Positions 32,001-39,812 of a stretch of 42,625 nt of DNA are shown here, in pieces. Where the stretch lies: NCBI GenBank assembly GCA_035690725.1, contig DASSKF010000078.1:1-42625 (forward strand), in the 5' to 3' direction. This stretch comes from DASSKF01 sp035690725 (GTDB taxonomy: Bacteria > Actinomycetota > Actinomycetes > Actinomycetales > Dermatophilaceae). How positions within the stretch are numbered: the first letter of the stretch is position 1; every line of letters starts with the position of its first letter. The position numbers were made by a program, and so were the translations under genes. The notes beneath the pieces are model-generated. The model was not told the origin of the DNA. It did not search any database and worked only from the letters and a program-made list of their open reading frames with translations.

Positions 32001-32637
32001 CAGCCTCGATGTGGACGTCGACCTGCCCGACGGGCGCCGGCTGACCGGGACAGTCCCCGGTGTCGCCGGCCGCCGCGCGGTCACGGTCTCCTTCTCCTCG
32101 ATCCGGGCCAGGCAGCGGATCCACTCCTGGGTGGTGGCCCTCGCGCTCGCCGCCGGCGGCCACGAACGGGCCAGCAGCCACGTCGTCGGCCGGCTCAACC
32201 GGGGGCGCCACCCCGCGGTCGGCCACGTTCGCCACGGACCCGTCCCGAGCGAGGACGCCCGCCGGCTGCTGGGCGAGCTCGTGCAGCTGCGCGACCGCGG
32301 GCTGTGCGAGCCCCTGCCGATTCCGGTCGAGACGTCCCGCGCCTTCGCCGAGTGCTTCCGGGACCGCCGCGACCCGGCGGAGGCCCGCCGCGACGCCCAG
32401 GGCACGTGGACGACCGGCAGCCACGGGCCGCCCGGCGAGCAGGACGACACCTCCTGGGTCCGGGTCCTCGGCGGTCGCGTCCCCCTGTCCGCGATCCTGG
32501 GCACCCCCCGCGAGGACGAGCAGTGGACCGATGGGCTCAGCACCCGCCTGGGGCAGCTCGCGCTCCGCGTCTGGGAGCCGGTCCTGACCCTGGAGCGCGC
32601 CGACGGGTCCCCCGTGGAGCATCGGGAGTGGGTATGA
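29011..32637 (+). CDS. recC: Exodeoxyribonuclease V subunit gamma (RecC)
   Basis: A 1208-residue RecC subunit of the RecBCD helicase-nuclease, which processes double-strand breaks and scans DNA for Chi. The N-terminus VTLFVHRAASTDALADGLAELL and EEVVAVPAKGVERWLAQRLSHRLG is characteristic, as are PRDILVMCPDIDAYAPLV, LEEHLTGRATRANFRTGTLTVCTMVPMRS and HRVVCLVGLDDGVFPR. The GTG at 29011 is chosen because the RecC fold begins there; open frame upstream to 26797 is antisense to lat. Residues about 313-355 are an unusual insert made of a long palindrome and five tandem 15-bp repeats (SERGG-type). The gene overlaps recB by ATGA. Operon recC-recB-recD. Confidence 0.93.
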   Translation: MTLFVHRAASTDALADGLAELLAGPLGDPFAEEVVAVPAKGVERWLAQRLSHRLGAGPGRQDGVCAGVRFLNPHSLVALVLGVDREDPWHPDHLAWPVLRAIDASLGEPWAATLARHLGHGERGEEADLKRGRRYAVARRLAGLFASYAVQRPALVADWRGGGSGDGLGGKVEDDLAWQPELWRRVLDLVDADPPDLRQADVVARLGRDEGHAGGLELPGRLSLFGHTRVARSEVEVLRALGRHRDVHLWLPQASPAGWDLIAEEVAAGPVPRRDDVSATLVRHPLLASLGRDARELQRTLALAGAEDRPPNADLWDVSAAGAAETSQRSERGGSERGGAEPGGSERGGAERGGAESDGGSGRSGTLLGWLQADLRADRVPTTEQQRARVTAADDCSVRVHACHGQSRQVEVLREVLTGLLQDDPTLEPRDILVMCPDIDAYAPLVHAGFGLGEVVRDADGPGPAGSSATDQAFRGHPAHGLRVRLADRAPRHTNPLLELADRLLVLAGGRLTVGEVLDLTRSASVRHRFGLDDDDLDRLGDWVREVVIRWGLDREHRGDFHLQAFAQNTWRAGLDRVLVGAVLDGEDSDHLGTTLALDAVDSGDVDLVGRFAELVDRLGTSIRRLHACTTAEEWTAALRDGVQSLADVPPRDAWQLAQLERELAQVEAAAAAPGRATQLGLSDVHALLEEHLTGRATRANFRTGTLTVCTMVPMRSVPHRVVCLVGLDDGVFPRSTSPDGDDVLGRTPVTGERDARSEDRQLLLDAVMSARETVVITYTGADEHTGAWRPPAVPLGELVDAVRGTATGPAVEHLVRRHPLQPYDQRNLGACPRDELPLVADGSPFSFDPTALAGATAALAERSEPPTLAGDVLDPATAGDLDLTELVAFLHNPARAYLRQRLGLLLPELEEAAGEGIPIELDGLERWKIGDRVLRGFLAGRSLQSCCRAEQWRGELPPGMLGRRLLADVADQAARIAGAGWGVMGQGGPEEPAELTSLDVDVDLPDGRRLTGTVPGVAGRRAVTVSFSSIRARQRIHSWVVALALAAGGHERASSHVVGRLNRGRHPAVGHVRHGPVPSEDARRLLGELVQLRDRGLCEPLPIPVETSRAFAECFRDRRDPAEARRDAQGTWTTGSHGPPGEQDDTSWVRVLGGRVPLSAILGTPREDEQWTDGLSTRLGQLALRVWEPVLTLERADGSPVEHREWV
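29948..30001. repeat. Perfect 26-bp palindrome inside recC
   Basis: Arms 29948-29973 and 29976-30001 are perfectly complementary around GG. It is in frame with recC and encodes about 18 residues (including WDVSAAGAAETSQR). It sits directly before the 15-bp tandem repeat. RNA would form a very stable hairpin within the coding sequence. Confidence 0.9.
29997..30071 (+). repeat. Five tandem 15-bp repeats inside recC
   Basis: Units start at 29997, 30012, 30027, 30042 and 30057 with consensus ATCCGAACGTGGGGG. Units 1, 2 and 4 are identical, and units 3 and 5 have A[G]CCGAAC variants. They encode a repeating (S/A)E(R/P)GG pentapeptide. The first unit overlaps the palindrome's right arm, so palindrome and repeats may have arisen together. 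Confidence 0.9.
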
Positions 32638-35600
32638 CGTCCCGTCCCGTCGCCCCGCAGACCTCGCCGACCGCGGAGGCCCCCGCAGGCAGCGGAGGCC
32701 GCCCCTTCCACATCACCGACCCGCTGCCGCGCGGCACCGTCCTGCTCGAGGCGAGCGCCGGCACCGGCAAGACGTGGACCATCGCGGCGCTGGTCACCCG
32801 CTACGTCGCCGAGGGCGTGGTGGAGCTGCCGGAGATGCTCGTCGTCACCTTCGGCCGGGCGGCCAGCCAGGAGCTGCGCGCCCGGGTGCGTGAGCAGCTG
32901 GTCCGCGCCGAGCGCGCGCTCGTGGAGCCACCGCCCGCGGCCGAGTGCGACGAGCTGCTCGAGCTGCTGCTCGACAGCGACGACGACGAGCGATCGGTGC
33001 GGCTGCGCCGGCTTCGAGCGGCGCTGAGCTCCTTCGACTCCGCGACGATCGCGACGACGCACCAGTTCTGCCACCAGGTGCTGCGCAGCCTCGGCGTGGC
33101 CGGCAACACCGATGCGGCGGCCCAGCTCGTGGAGGACCTCGACGACCTGCTCGTCGAGGTGGTCGACGACCTCTACCTGCGCGGCTTCGTCGGGGACGAC
33201 GAGGTGCCGTTCTTCAGCCGCAGCGAGGCGCTGTCCCTGGCCCGTAGCGTGGTCGAGGACAGCCACGCACAGCTGCGCCCGGACGGCGCCGAGCCGGGCA
33301 GCGAGCCCGAGCGGAGGGTGCGGTTCGCCCAGGTGGTCCGGGCCGAGCTGGACCGGCGCAAGCGCCGGCTGCAGGTGATGCACTACAACGACCTGCTCTC
33401 CCAGCTGGCCGACGCGCTGGGGCCGGAGGACTCCCCGGCGCGCCAGCGGATGCGCGGCCGGTGGAGGGTGGTCCTGGTCGACGAGTTCCAGGACACCGAC
33501 CCGGTCCAGTGGCAGGTGCTCGACCGGGCGTTCACCGGGCACGCCGACGCCATGGTGCTCATCGGGGACCCGAAGCAGGCCATCTACGCCTTCCGGGGTG
33601 GCGACGTGGTGACCTACCTGGCGGCGGCCGACACCGCGGTCGAGCAGCACACGCTGCCGCGCAACTACCGGGCCGACGCGGGTCTCGTGCGCTCGCTCGG
33701 CGCGCTGCTGGGCGGCGCTGCCCTCGGCGACCCGAGGATCCTCGTCCACGAGGTGGAGGCCCACCAGCCGGTCGGCCGGCTGGTGGGCGCGCCACGACCG
33801 GAGCCGTTCCGGCTGCGTCAGGTGCTTTCCAAGGAGCACCTGAAGGGTGCGACTGCCGTCGGGGCGGTGCGCCCGCACGTCGCCCGTGACCTGGCGCACG
33901 ACGTGGCGCAGCTGCTCGCGTCCGGCACCACCTTCGAGGAGCGGCCCGGACACCCGCGCCCGCTGCAGGCCCGAGATGTCGCCGTGCTCGCGCACCGGGC
34001 GAGCACCTTGGCCGAGGTGCAGCAGGCGCTGCGCGTGGTCGGCATCCACGCGGTCAGTGCCGGTGGCACCAACGTCCTGCAGACGCGAGCGGCACGCGAG
34101 TGGCTCGCGCTCCTGCGGGCGATGGCGGCGCCGCACCGGTCGATGCTCACGCGGGCCGCGGCGCTCACCGACCTGGTCGGCTGCTCGGCCGCCGAGCTGG
34201 ACGCCGGCGGCGACGCCCTCGACGACGAGCTCGCGGCGCGGATGCGCCGGCTCGCCGACGTCTATGCCCGGCAGGGAGTGGCCGCGGTTCTGGAGCACCT
34301 CACCAGCCGGGGACTGCCGGCACGGGTGCTCGGCCACCTCGGCGGGGAGCGCGACCTGACCGACCTGCGCCACGTGGGCCAGCTGCTGCACGAGGCCGGC
34401 GGCCACACCGCGAACCGGCTCGGCCTGCTCGAGCTGCTCGACTGGCTCACAGCGCAGATGGTCGACGACGCCCCGCAGTCGTCGGGTGCCCGGGTCCGCC
34501 GGCTCGACAGCGATGCGGCCGCCGTGCAGCTCGTCACCATCCACGGGAGCAAGGGGCTGCAGTACCCGGTCGTCTACCTCCCAGCGCTGTTCGACCGCTA
34601 CCCGCGCGAGCCGGGCATCCCGCTGTTCCACGAGCGGCCCGAGGGCACCCGCTGCCTCGACGTCGGCGGCCCCCGGGGACCGGACTGGCGGGATGTCGTG
34701 GCCGCGAACAAGGCCGAGGACGCCGGTGAGTCGCTGCGCCTGCTCTACGTCGCGCTCACGCGGGCCCAGTCGCAGGTCGTCGCGTGGTGGGCCCCGACGA
34801 AGAGGAACACGTCCTGCGCCGCCCTGCACCGCGTCCTGTTCGGGCGCGCTCCCGGCGAGGCGACGGTCCCCGACACGGCGCGGGTCCCCCGGGACGACGT
34901 CGCCACCGCGCGCTTGCGGCAGTGGGCCGACGCCGGCGCGTTCCACCTGGAGCGTGCCGACCACGCGCCGGTGGTGGCGAAGGTCGAGGCGGCCGCCGCC
35001 CCGCCGCTCACGGTGCGCTCGTTCACCCGGGCGGTGGACACGGCTTGGAGGCGCACGTCATACACCTCGCTCAGCACCCCGCGCGACGCCGACGGGCGCG
35101 AGCTGGCCGGGGTCACGAGCGAACCGGAGGTCATGCCGCGCGAGGACGAGCCGGACGTCGCGGTGCCGGTCGAGGACGTGCCGGTCCTGCCCGGCCTCGC
35201 GGTGCCCGGGGAGGACGTGCCCTCGCCGATGGCCGAGCTGCCGGTGGGCGCGCGGTTCGGCTCGCTGGTGCACGCCGTGCTCGAGAACGCCGACCCGCAG
35301 GCGCCGGACCTGCGCGGGGAGCTGCTGCAGCGGATCCGCGAGCAGCTGGTCTGGTGGCCGCTCGACACCCTGCCCGTCGACGACCTGGCCGACGCCCTGG
35401 TGGCCGTCCACGACAGCCCGCTCGGGCCGCTCTCCGGCGGGGCGACGTTGCGCGACATCGGCACCCGGGATCGCCTCCGCGAGCTGGACTTCGAGCTCCC
35501 GCTGGGCGGGGGCGACCACCCCCGCGCACCCGGGTCGGGAGCCGATCCGGCCCACCCCGCCAACCCCCGGCACGTCCTCGGCGACCTGGTGCCGCTGCTG

Positions 35601-36140
35601 CGCCGCCACCTGCCCGCCGGTGACCCGGTGCGCGCCTGGGCCGACGTGCTGGAGGCGCAGCCGGCGCTCGCGGCGCAGGAGCTGGCCGGCTACCTGACCG
35701 GCTCGGTCGACGTCGTCCTGCGGACCGGCGGCCGCTACCTGGTGGTCGACTACAAGACGAACTGGCTGGGTCCCGACGACGAGCCGCTCACCGCCGCGGC
35801 GTACCGCCCCGAAGCGCTGGCCGAGGCGATGGGCCACTCGTCCTACCCGCTGCAGGCGCTGCTCTACGCCGTGGTGGCGCACCGGTTCCTGCGCTGGCGG
35901 CTGCCCGGCTACGAGCCGGACGAGCACCTCGGCGGCGTGCTCTACCTCTACCTGCGCGGCATGTGTGGGCCGGGGACACCCGTGGTCGACGGGCACCCCT
36001 GTGGTGTCTTCTCCTGGCGGCCACCGACGCGGCTGGTGACCGCCGTGTCCGACCTGCTCGACGGCGGCCGGACGGGCCGGCCGCAGGACGGCCCCGCCAC
36101 CGTGGGCCGCACCCGCCGACGGACGGGGGCCCGGCGGTGA
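32634..36140 (+). CDS. recB: Exodeoxyribonuclease V subunit beta (RecB)
   Basis: An 1168-residue RecB subunit: a 3'-5' UvrD-type helicase with a C-terminal nuclease. Walker A is EASAGTGKTWT (residues 39-49); FATIATTHQ-type motif Ia/Ic region is SATIATTHQFCHQVL; Walker B is VVLVDEFQDTDPVQW; motif III/IV is GDPKQAIYAFRGGD; motifs V-VI are VQLVTIHGSKGLQYPVVYLP and LLYVALTRAQSQV. The nuclease domain near the end has GSVDVVLRTGGRYLVVDYKTN and YPLQALLYAVV, the Asp/Asp-Lys and Gln-Tyr motifs of RecB-family nucleases. The ATG overlaps the recC stop (ATGA), and the stop overlaps recD (GTGA). All catalytic motifs look intact. Confidence 0.96.
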   Translation: MTSRPVAPQTSPTAEAPAGSGGRPFHITDPLPRGTVLLEASAGTGKTWTIAALVTRYVAEGVVELPEMLVVTFGRAASQELRARVREQLVRAERALVEPPPAAECDELLELLLDSDDDERSVRLRRLRAALSSFDSATIATTHQFCHQVLRSLGVAGNTDAAAQLVEDLDDLLVEVVDDLYLRGFVGDDEVPFFSRSEALSLARSVVEDSHAQLRPDGAEPGSEPERRVRFAQVVRAELDRRKRRLQVMHYNDLLSQLADALGPEDSPARQRMRGRWRVVLVDEFQDTDPVQWQVLDRAFTGHADAMVLIGDPKQAIYAFRGGDVVTYLAAADTAVEQHTLPRNYRADAGLVRSLGALLGGAALGDPRILVHEVEAHQPVGRLVGAPRPEPFRLRQVLSKEHLKGATAVGAVRPHVARDLAHDVAQLLASGTTFEERPGHPRPLQARDVAVLAHRASTLAEVQQALRVVGIHAVSAGGTNVLQTRAAREWLALLRAMAAPHRSMLTRAAALTDLVGCSAAELDAGGDALDDELAARMRRLADVYARQGVAAVLEHLTSRGLPARVLGHLGGERDLTDLRHVGQLLHEAGGHTANRLGLLELLDWLTAQMVDDAPQSSGARVRRLDSDAAAVQLVTIHGSKGLQYPVVYLPALFDRYPREPGIPLFHERPEGTRCLDVGGPRGPDWRDVVAANKAEDAGESLRLLYVALTRAQSQVVAWWAPTKRNTSCAALHRVLFGRAPGEATVPDTARVPRDDVATARLRQWADAGAFHLERADHAPVVAKVEAAAAPPLTVRSFTRAVDTAWRRTSYTSLSTPRDADGRELAGVTSEPEVMPREDEPDVAVPVEDVPVLPGLAVPGEDVPSPMAELPVGARFGSLVHAVLENADPQAPDLRGELLQRIREQLVWWPLDTLPVDDLADALVAVHDSPLGPLSGGATLRDIGTRDRLRELDFELPLGGGDHPRAPGSGADPAHPANPRHVLGDLVPLLRRHLPAGDPVRAWADVLEAQPALAAQELAGYLTGSVDVVLRTGGRYLVVDYKTNWLGPDDEPLTAAAYRPEALAEAMGHSSYPLQALLYAVVAHRFLRWRLPGYEPDEHLGGVLYLYLRGMCGPGTPVVDGHPCGVFSWRPPTRLVTAVSDLLDGGRTGRPQDGPATVGRTRRRTGARR

Positions 36141-38035
36141 CCGTCGAGACGTTCGAGTGGACCGGGCCGCACGACCGGCGCCTGGCCCTGTCGGCCTCCG
36201 GCGCGCTGCACGACCTCAACCGGGCCGGGGTGCTCGGCGCCGCGGACGTGCACGTCGCGCGGACGCTCGCGCGGGTCGCGCACGAGCAGGACGAGGCGGC
36301 GGTCCTCGCCGCCGGCTTCGCCACCCGGGCGATCCGACTGGGGTCGGTGGCCGTCGACCTCACCTCCGTGGCGACGACCCTCACCGACTTCACCGAGGCG
36401 GGCGGCGTCGCGTTGCCGGGGGCGGACCTCTGGTCCGACGGGACGGGGTGGACGCAGCGGGTCGCGGACAGCGCCCTGGCGCGGCAGGGCGCCCTGGTGG
36501 TCGAGCACGACCTCGTCTACCTGCAGCGCTACCACCACCAGGAGGTGCAGGTGGTCCGCGACCTGCAGTCGCGCGCCGCCCAGCCACCCCCGCCGCTGGA
36601 CGAGGAGCTGCTCGACGTCGGGCTCGCGCGGGTCTTCCCCGGGGACGGGTATGCCGAGCAGCGCCTGGCTGCCGACGTCGCCCTGCGCTCGTGGACCAGT
36701 GTGATCACCGGCGGACCGGGGACCGGCAAGACCACCACCGTGGCCGGCGTGCTCGCCCTGCTGGCCGAGCAGGTCGGCCGCGACCGGGGAGCGCCGTTGC
36801 GGGTCGGTCTCGCCGCACCGACCGGCAAGGCCGCGGCCCGGATCCAGGAGGCGGTTCGCGGCGCCCTCGTGGAGATCCTCGACCGCACCCCGGACCCCGG
36901 CACCCGGGCCCTCGTCGACCAGCTCGGCGAGGTGCCGGCCGTCACGCTGCACCGGCTGCTGGGGCGGCGCCCCGACAGCACGACCCGGTTCCGCCACGAC
37001 CGGCAGCACCGCCTGCCGCACGACGTCGTCCTCGTGGACGAGTCCTCGATGGTCTCCCTGACCCACATGGCCCGTCTGCTCGAGGCGCTGCGCCCGACGA
37101 CCCGGCTGGTGCTCGTCGGTGACGCCGACCAGCTCGTGTCCGTCGACGCGGGCGCGGTGCTCGCGGACCTGGTAGCCGGCGCCGAAACGAGCTCTGTTGC
37201 TGACGGTTCGGCGCTCCGGGAGCGCGAATCGTCAGCAACAGACCTGCAGCGGGAGGTGGCTCCGACGCCCCCGCTGCGGGTGGCGCGGCTGCGCACGTCG
37301 CACCGGTTCGGCCGCACCATCGGGGGCCTCGCCGGGGCGCTGCGCCGCGGCGACGCCGACGCGGTGGTCGCGGCACTCACCGACGGTGGCGACGAGGTGA
37401 CCTGGGTGCGCGACGGCGAGCCCACGGCATACCTGCGGCCGGTGCTGGTGCGGCAGGCGCTGGAGGTGCGCCGGGAGGCCCTGGCCGGGCACGCGTCGCG
37501 CGCGGTCGACCTGCTGGACGACCACCGGCTGCTCTGCGCGCACCGCGAGGGGCCCCACGGCGTGCGCAGCTGGAACACCCGGGTCGAGCGGTGGATCACG
37601 GAGGAGACGGGCGACCCGCTGCACGACCCCATGTATGTCGGCCGGCCGCTGCTCGTGACCGCGAACGACTACGCGACCGGCGTGTTCAACGGCGACACCG
37701 GTGTCGTCGTCGCCTCGACCGGACCCACCGGCGCGCCCAGCCGGGTGGCGGTGGTGCGTGGTAGTCGGGGGGACCAGTCGTTCGGGCCCAGCCGGCTCGG
37801 CGACGTCGAGACGATGCACGCGATGACGATCCACAAGTCGCAGGGAGGCCAGGCCCGCGAGGTGACCGTGCTGCTGCCCGAGGCCGACTCGCCGCTGCTG
37901 ACCCGCGAGCTGCTCTACACCGCGGTCACCCGCGCCCAGGAGCGGGTGCGGGTCGTCGGCAGCGAGGACGTCGTCCGGGCCGCGGTCGAGCGCCGGGTGG
38001 TGCGCGCCAGCGGACTGCTCCAGCGGCTCGCGTGA
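36137..38035 (+). CDS. recD: Exodeoxyribonuclease V subunit alpha (RecD)
   Basis: A 632-residue 5'-3' helicase subunit of RecBCD. Walker A is GGPGTGKTTT (residues 192-201); VGLAAPTGKAAARIQEAV is motif Ia; VLVDESSMVSL is Walker B; LVLVGDADQLVSVDAG is motif III; DVETMHAMTIHKSQGGQ and LLYTAVTRAQERVRVVG are motifs V-VI. The N-terminal RecB-contact domain (residues 1-150) is present. The start GTG overlaps the recB stop. Residues 353-369 (SSVADGSALRERESSAT) are encoded by a 23-bp imperfect palindrome inserted in a loop before LRTSHRFG. The gene ends the recCBD operon. Confidence 0.96.
   Translation: MTVETFEWTGPHDRRLALSASGALHDLNRAGVLGAADVHVARTLARVAHEQDEAAVLAAGFATRAIRLGSVAVDLTSVATTLTDFTEAGGVALPGADLWSDGTGWTQRVADSALARQGALVVEHDLVYLQRYHHQEVQVVRDLQSRAAQPPPPLDEELLDVGLARVFPGDGYAEQRLAADVALRSWTSVITGGPGTGKTTTVAGVLALLAEQVGRDRGAPLRVGLAAPTGKAAARIQEAVRGALVEILDRTPDPGTRALVDQLGEVPAVTLHRLLGRRPDSTTRFRHDRQHRLPHDVVLVDESSMVSLTHMARLLEALRPTTRLVLVGDADQLVSVDAGAVLADLVAGAETSSVADGSALRERESSATDLQREVAPTPPLRVARLRTSHRFGRTIGGLAGALRRGDADAVVAALTDGGDEVTWVRDGEPTAYLRPVLVRQALEVRREALAGHASRAVDLLDDHRLLCAHREGPHGVRSWNTRVERWITEETGDPLHDPMYVGRPLLVTANDYATGVFNGDTGVVVASTGPTGAPSRVAVVRGSRGDQSFGPSRLGDVETMHAMTIHKSQGGQAREVTVLLPEADSPLLTRELLYTAVTRAQERVRVVGSEDVVRAAVERRVVRASGLLQRLA
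37193..37242. repeat. Imperfect palindrome inside recD
   Basis: Outer arms 37193-37205 and 37230-37242 are perfectly complementary (TCTGTTGCTGACG). Inside, a G-T pair, three base pairs, one bulged G (37210) and a 6-bp GCGCTC/GAGCGC stem complete a hairpin of about 23 pairs. It is in frame with recD. TGTTGCTGA/TCAGCAACA is shared with the palindrome at 27431-27478. Confidence 0.85.
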
Positions 38036-38083
38036 ACCTGCTGTCCCAGCAACGGCGCCGACCGGTGCTTGCGGGCCACCTGC

Positions 38084-38398
38084 TCACCGAGTGGTGAGGT
38101 CCTTGGTGAGTACGTGTTGTGGATCCAGGGTGCCGTTCGCCAGCTGGGCGGCGACCTCGGACAGGCGGGTGCCGGTGCCCCGGGCGTGGGCGCGCAGGGC
38201 GGTGAAGGCGTGGTCCATGTCCTCGGCGCCGGAGGCGGCCAGGACGCCCTTGGCCTGTTCGATGATGACGCGGCTGCCCAGGGCCCCTTCGAGCTGGGCG
38301 ACCAGCACGCCGTGGTGGTGGATGGCTCGCTCGGACAGGATGCCGATGGTGGCGGTGTCGGCCAGGGCCTGGGCCACGTGCAGGTCGGCCTCGGTCAT
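38084..38398 (-). CDS. ANTAR domain protein (C-terminal half of a split GAF-ANTAR regulator)
   Basis: A 104-residue product starting MTEADLHVAQALADTATIGILSERAI. The ANTAR RNA-binding domain follows: LVAQLEGALGSRVIIEQAKGVLAASGAEDMDHAFTALRAHARGTGTRLSEVAAQL. The ATG overlaps the stop of the upstream GAF gene as ATGA. Usually GAF and ANTAR are one protein, as in the neighbouring gene at 38924-39661. Either translational coupling makes two proteins from this locus, or one base is missing near 38400 and the two parts are a single frameshifted gene. ANTAR proteins act by binding paired hairpins in mRNA leaders to prevent termination. Confidence 0.75.
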   Translation of the reverse strand: MTEADLHVAQALADTATIGILSERAIHHHGVLVAQLEGALGSRVIIEQAKGVLAASGAEDMDHAFTALRAHARGTGTRLSEVAAQLANGTLDPQHVLTKDLTTR

Positions 38399-38832
38399 GG
38401 GCCCGGGGTGGGTGCGAACAGGTTCATCGCGCCGACGACTTCCTCGCGTAGCCGCATCGGCACGGCGTCGACCGCCGTGAAGCCTTGTTCGGCGGCGGCG
38501 GGCACGAACTGCGGCCACCGGTCGGCGTGATCGGACAGGGTGGGGACGGACACCGGCTGGCCGGAGTTGACGCAGTCCACGCACGGGCCTTCGTCGGTCT
38601 GTTGCTGGAACAGCTCGACCATCTGGCTGTGCTCGCTGGAGGAGGCCATCACCTGCAGGCCGCCGCGGGGGTCGGACAGCAGGATGCCGGCAGCGTCGGC
38701 TCCGAGCAGGCTCACGCTGTGCTCGACCAGGTCGTGGAGCAGGTCGGTCACGTCGTAGTCGGACACCAGGGTGTCGGACAGTCCGACGAAGGCCCGGACG
38801 AGCTGGTGTTCGCGGTCTTGTGCTGCGCTCAT
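38395..38832 (-). CDS. GAF domain protein (N-terminal half of a split GAF-ANTAR regulator)
   Basis: A 145-residue protein: REHQLVRAFVGLSDTLVSDYDVTDLLHDLVEHSVSLLG and the GAF core AAGILLSDPRGGLQVMASSSEHSQMVELFQQQTDEGPCVDCVNSGQPVSVPTL, with two Cys typical of these sensors. It ends VVGAMNLFAPTPGP and then TGA, whose overlapping ATG begins the ANTAR reading frame. In fused relatives this point continues as (L/M)TEADL, exactly what the next frame encodes. One extra base near 38402 would join them. Predicted cytoplasmic signal sensor for the ANTAR output. Confidence 0.75.
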   Translation of the reverse strand: MSAAQDREHQLVRAFVGLSDTLVSDYDVTDLLHDLVEHSVSLLGADAAGILLSDPRGGLQVMASSSEHSQMVELFQQQTDEGPCVDCVNSGQPVSVPTLSDHADRWPQFVPAAAEQGFTAVDAVPMRLREEVVGAMNLFAPTPGP

Positions 38833-38923
38833 CGCCTCTCCTGCGTTCTTCTTGAGTGCAACCTTCTTGCGATTCTAGGCGACCCCGTCGGTGCGGGCCT
38901 GTGGTGCGCCCGGGGCGGCGACC

Positions 38924-39661
38924 TCACGCCGGGGCCCCGCCGTCCGGCTCGAGGATCAGGTCGCGGGCGACGATCGCGGCGGAGACGTCCTCCAGCGTGC
39001 GTTCGTGGGCGAAGGCGTACGCGCGCAGCCGGGCGAAGGCCACTGGCGAGGTCACTCCCCCGAGCTGGACCATGACCATGCCGGTGGCCTGGTGCACCGC
39101 TCGGGTGCCGGGCATCCCGTCCCCGAGCCAGTCGCCCTGCTCGTCGTCAGGGCCGCCGTGTTCTTCCCGGATGCGCAGCAGGGCCAAGGTCAGCACATTC
39201 GCGGTGCGCAGCGCGAAGGTGACCTGCTCGGGGTCGAGCTCGCCGGCCAGGCGCCGGTAGCACAGGGCGACTCCGACCGGGGTGGCACCCAGCCGCATCG
39301 GGAAGGCGAACAGCGCCGCCACGGGCAGATCCGCCAGTTGACCGACCAGACCGGGCCAGGTGACCTGGTGCCACGGGTCGGCCAGGTCATCGACCAGCAC
39401 CGGGCGGCCGGTGATCACGGCATCCAGGCTGGGCCCCTCCCCGACGGTGTACTGGGCCGCCTCGATCGCGGTGATCACCTCGTCGGTGGCCGCCAGGGTC
39501 TGCCGGTGCGCGTCGGAGGACATCAACGTGATCGCACCTCCGTCCCCGGGCATCGCCTGCGCGCCGGCCGTGGCGACCGCAGTCGCCGGCCCGCCGGGGC
39601 TCGCACCATCGGCACGCAACGCTGCGGCAACCGCGGCCCGCAGCGCTTTCAGGTCACCCAT
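38924..39661 (-). CDS. GAF-ANTAR domain transcription antitermination regulator
   Basis: A 245-residue protein with an N-terminal GAF domain (ITLMSSDAHRQTLAATDEVITAIEAAQYTVGEGPSLDAVITGRPVLVDDL) and a C-terminal ANTAR-like helical region (AVHQATGMVMVQLGGVTSPVAFARLRAYAFAHERTLEDVSAAIV). The GEGP motif and following VLVDDL are typical of the actinomycete GAF subgroup. The ATG at 39661 is chosen over an extension to 39793, which would read through a probable promoter. It is unfused neighbour to the split GAF/ANTAR pair and to a STAS gene, suggesting one stress-signalling locus. Confidence 0.85.
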   Translation of the reverse strand: MGDLKALRAAVAAALRADGASPGGPATAVATAGAQAMPGDGGAITLMSSDAHRQTLAATDEVITAIEAAQYTVGEGPSLDAVITGRPVLVDDLADPWHQVTWPGLVGQLADLPVAALFAFPMRLGATPVGVALCYRRLAGELDPEQVTFALRTANVLTLALLRIREEHGGPDDEQGDWLGDGMPGTRAVHQATGMVMVQLGGVTSPVAFARLRAYAFAHERTLEDVSAAIVARDLILEPDGGAPA

Positions 39662-39812
39662 GCCAAGCCCCACGTTCGGGCACCGCGGGCATCCATCTCG
39701 CTCTCCCGTCCCTGAAAATCGGCTGTTGAGCGGGGCCGTGTCCACCGTAAGCACCACTGGGGCGATCCTCACTCTACGCGGCAAGCCCCACACACCCGGG
39801 TTGGCGACAGCC

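Noticed and set aside
29323..32622. Very long leftward open frame (about 1100 codons) opposite recC
   Set aside because: It is antisense to recC in the phase that stays open when third positions are G/C. It has no recognisable domain, and recC's motifs are clear on the other strand. The leftward frame at 31701-34964 across recC and recB is the same type of artefact.
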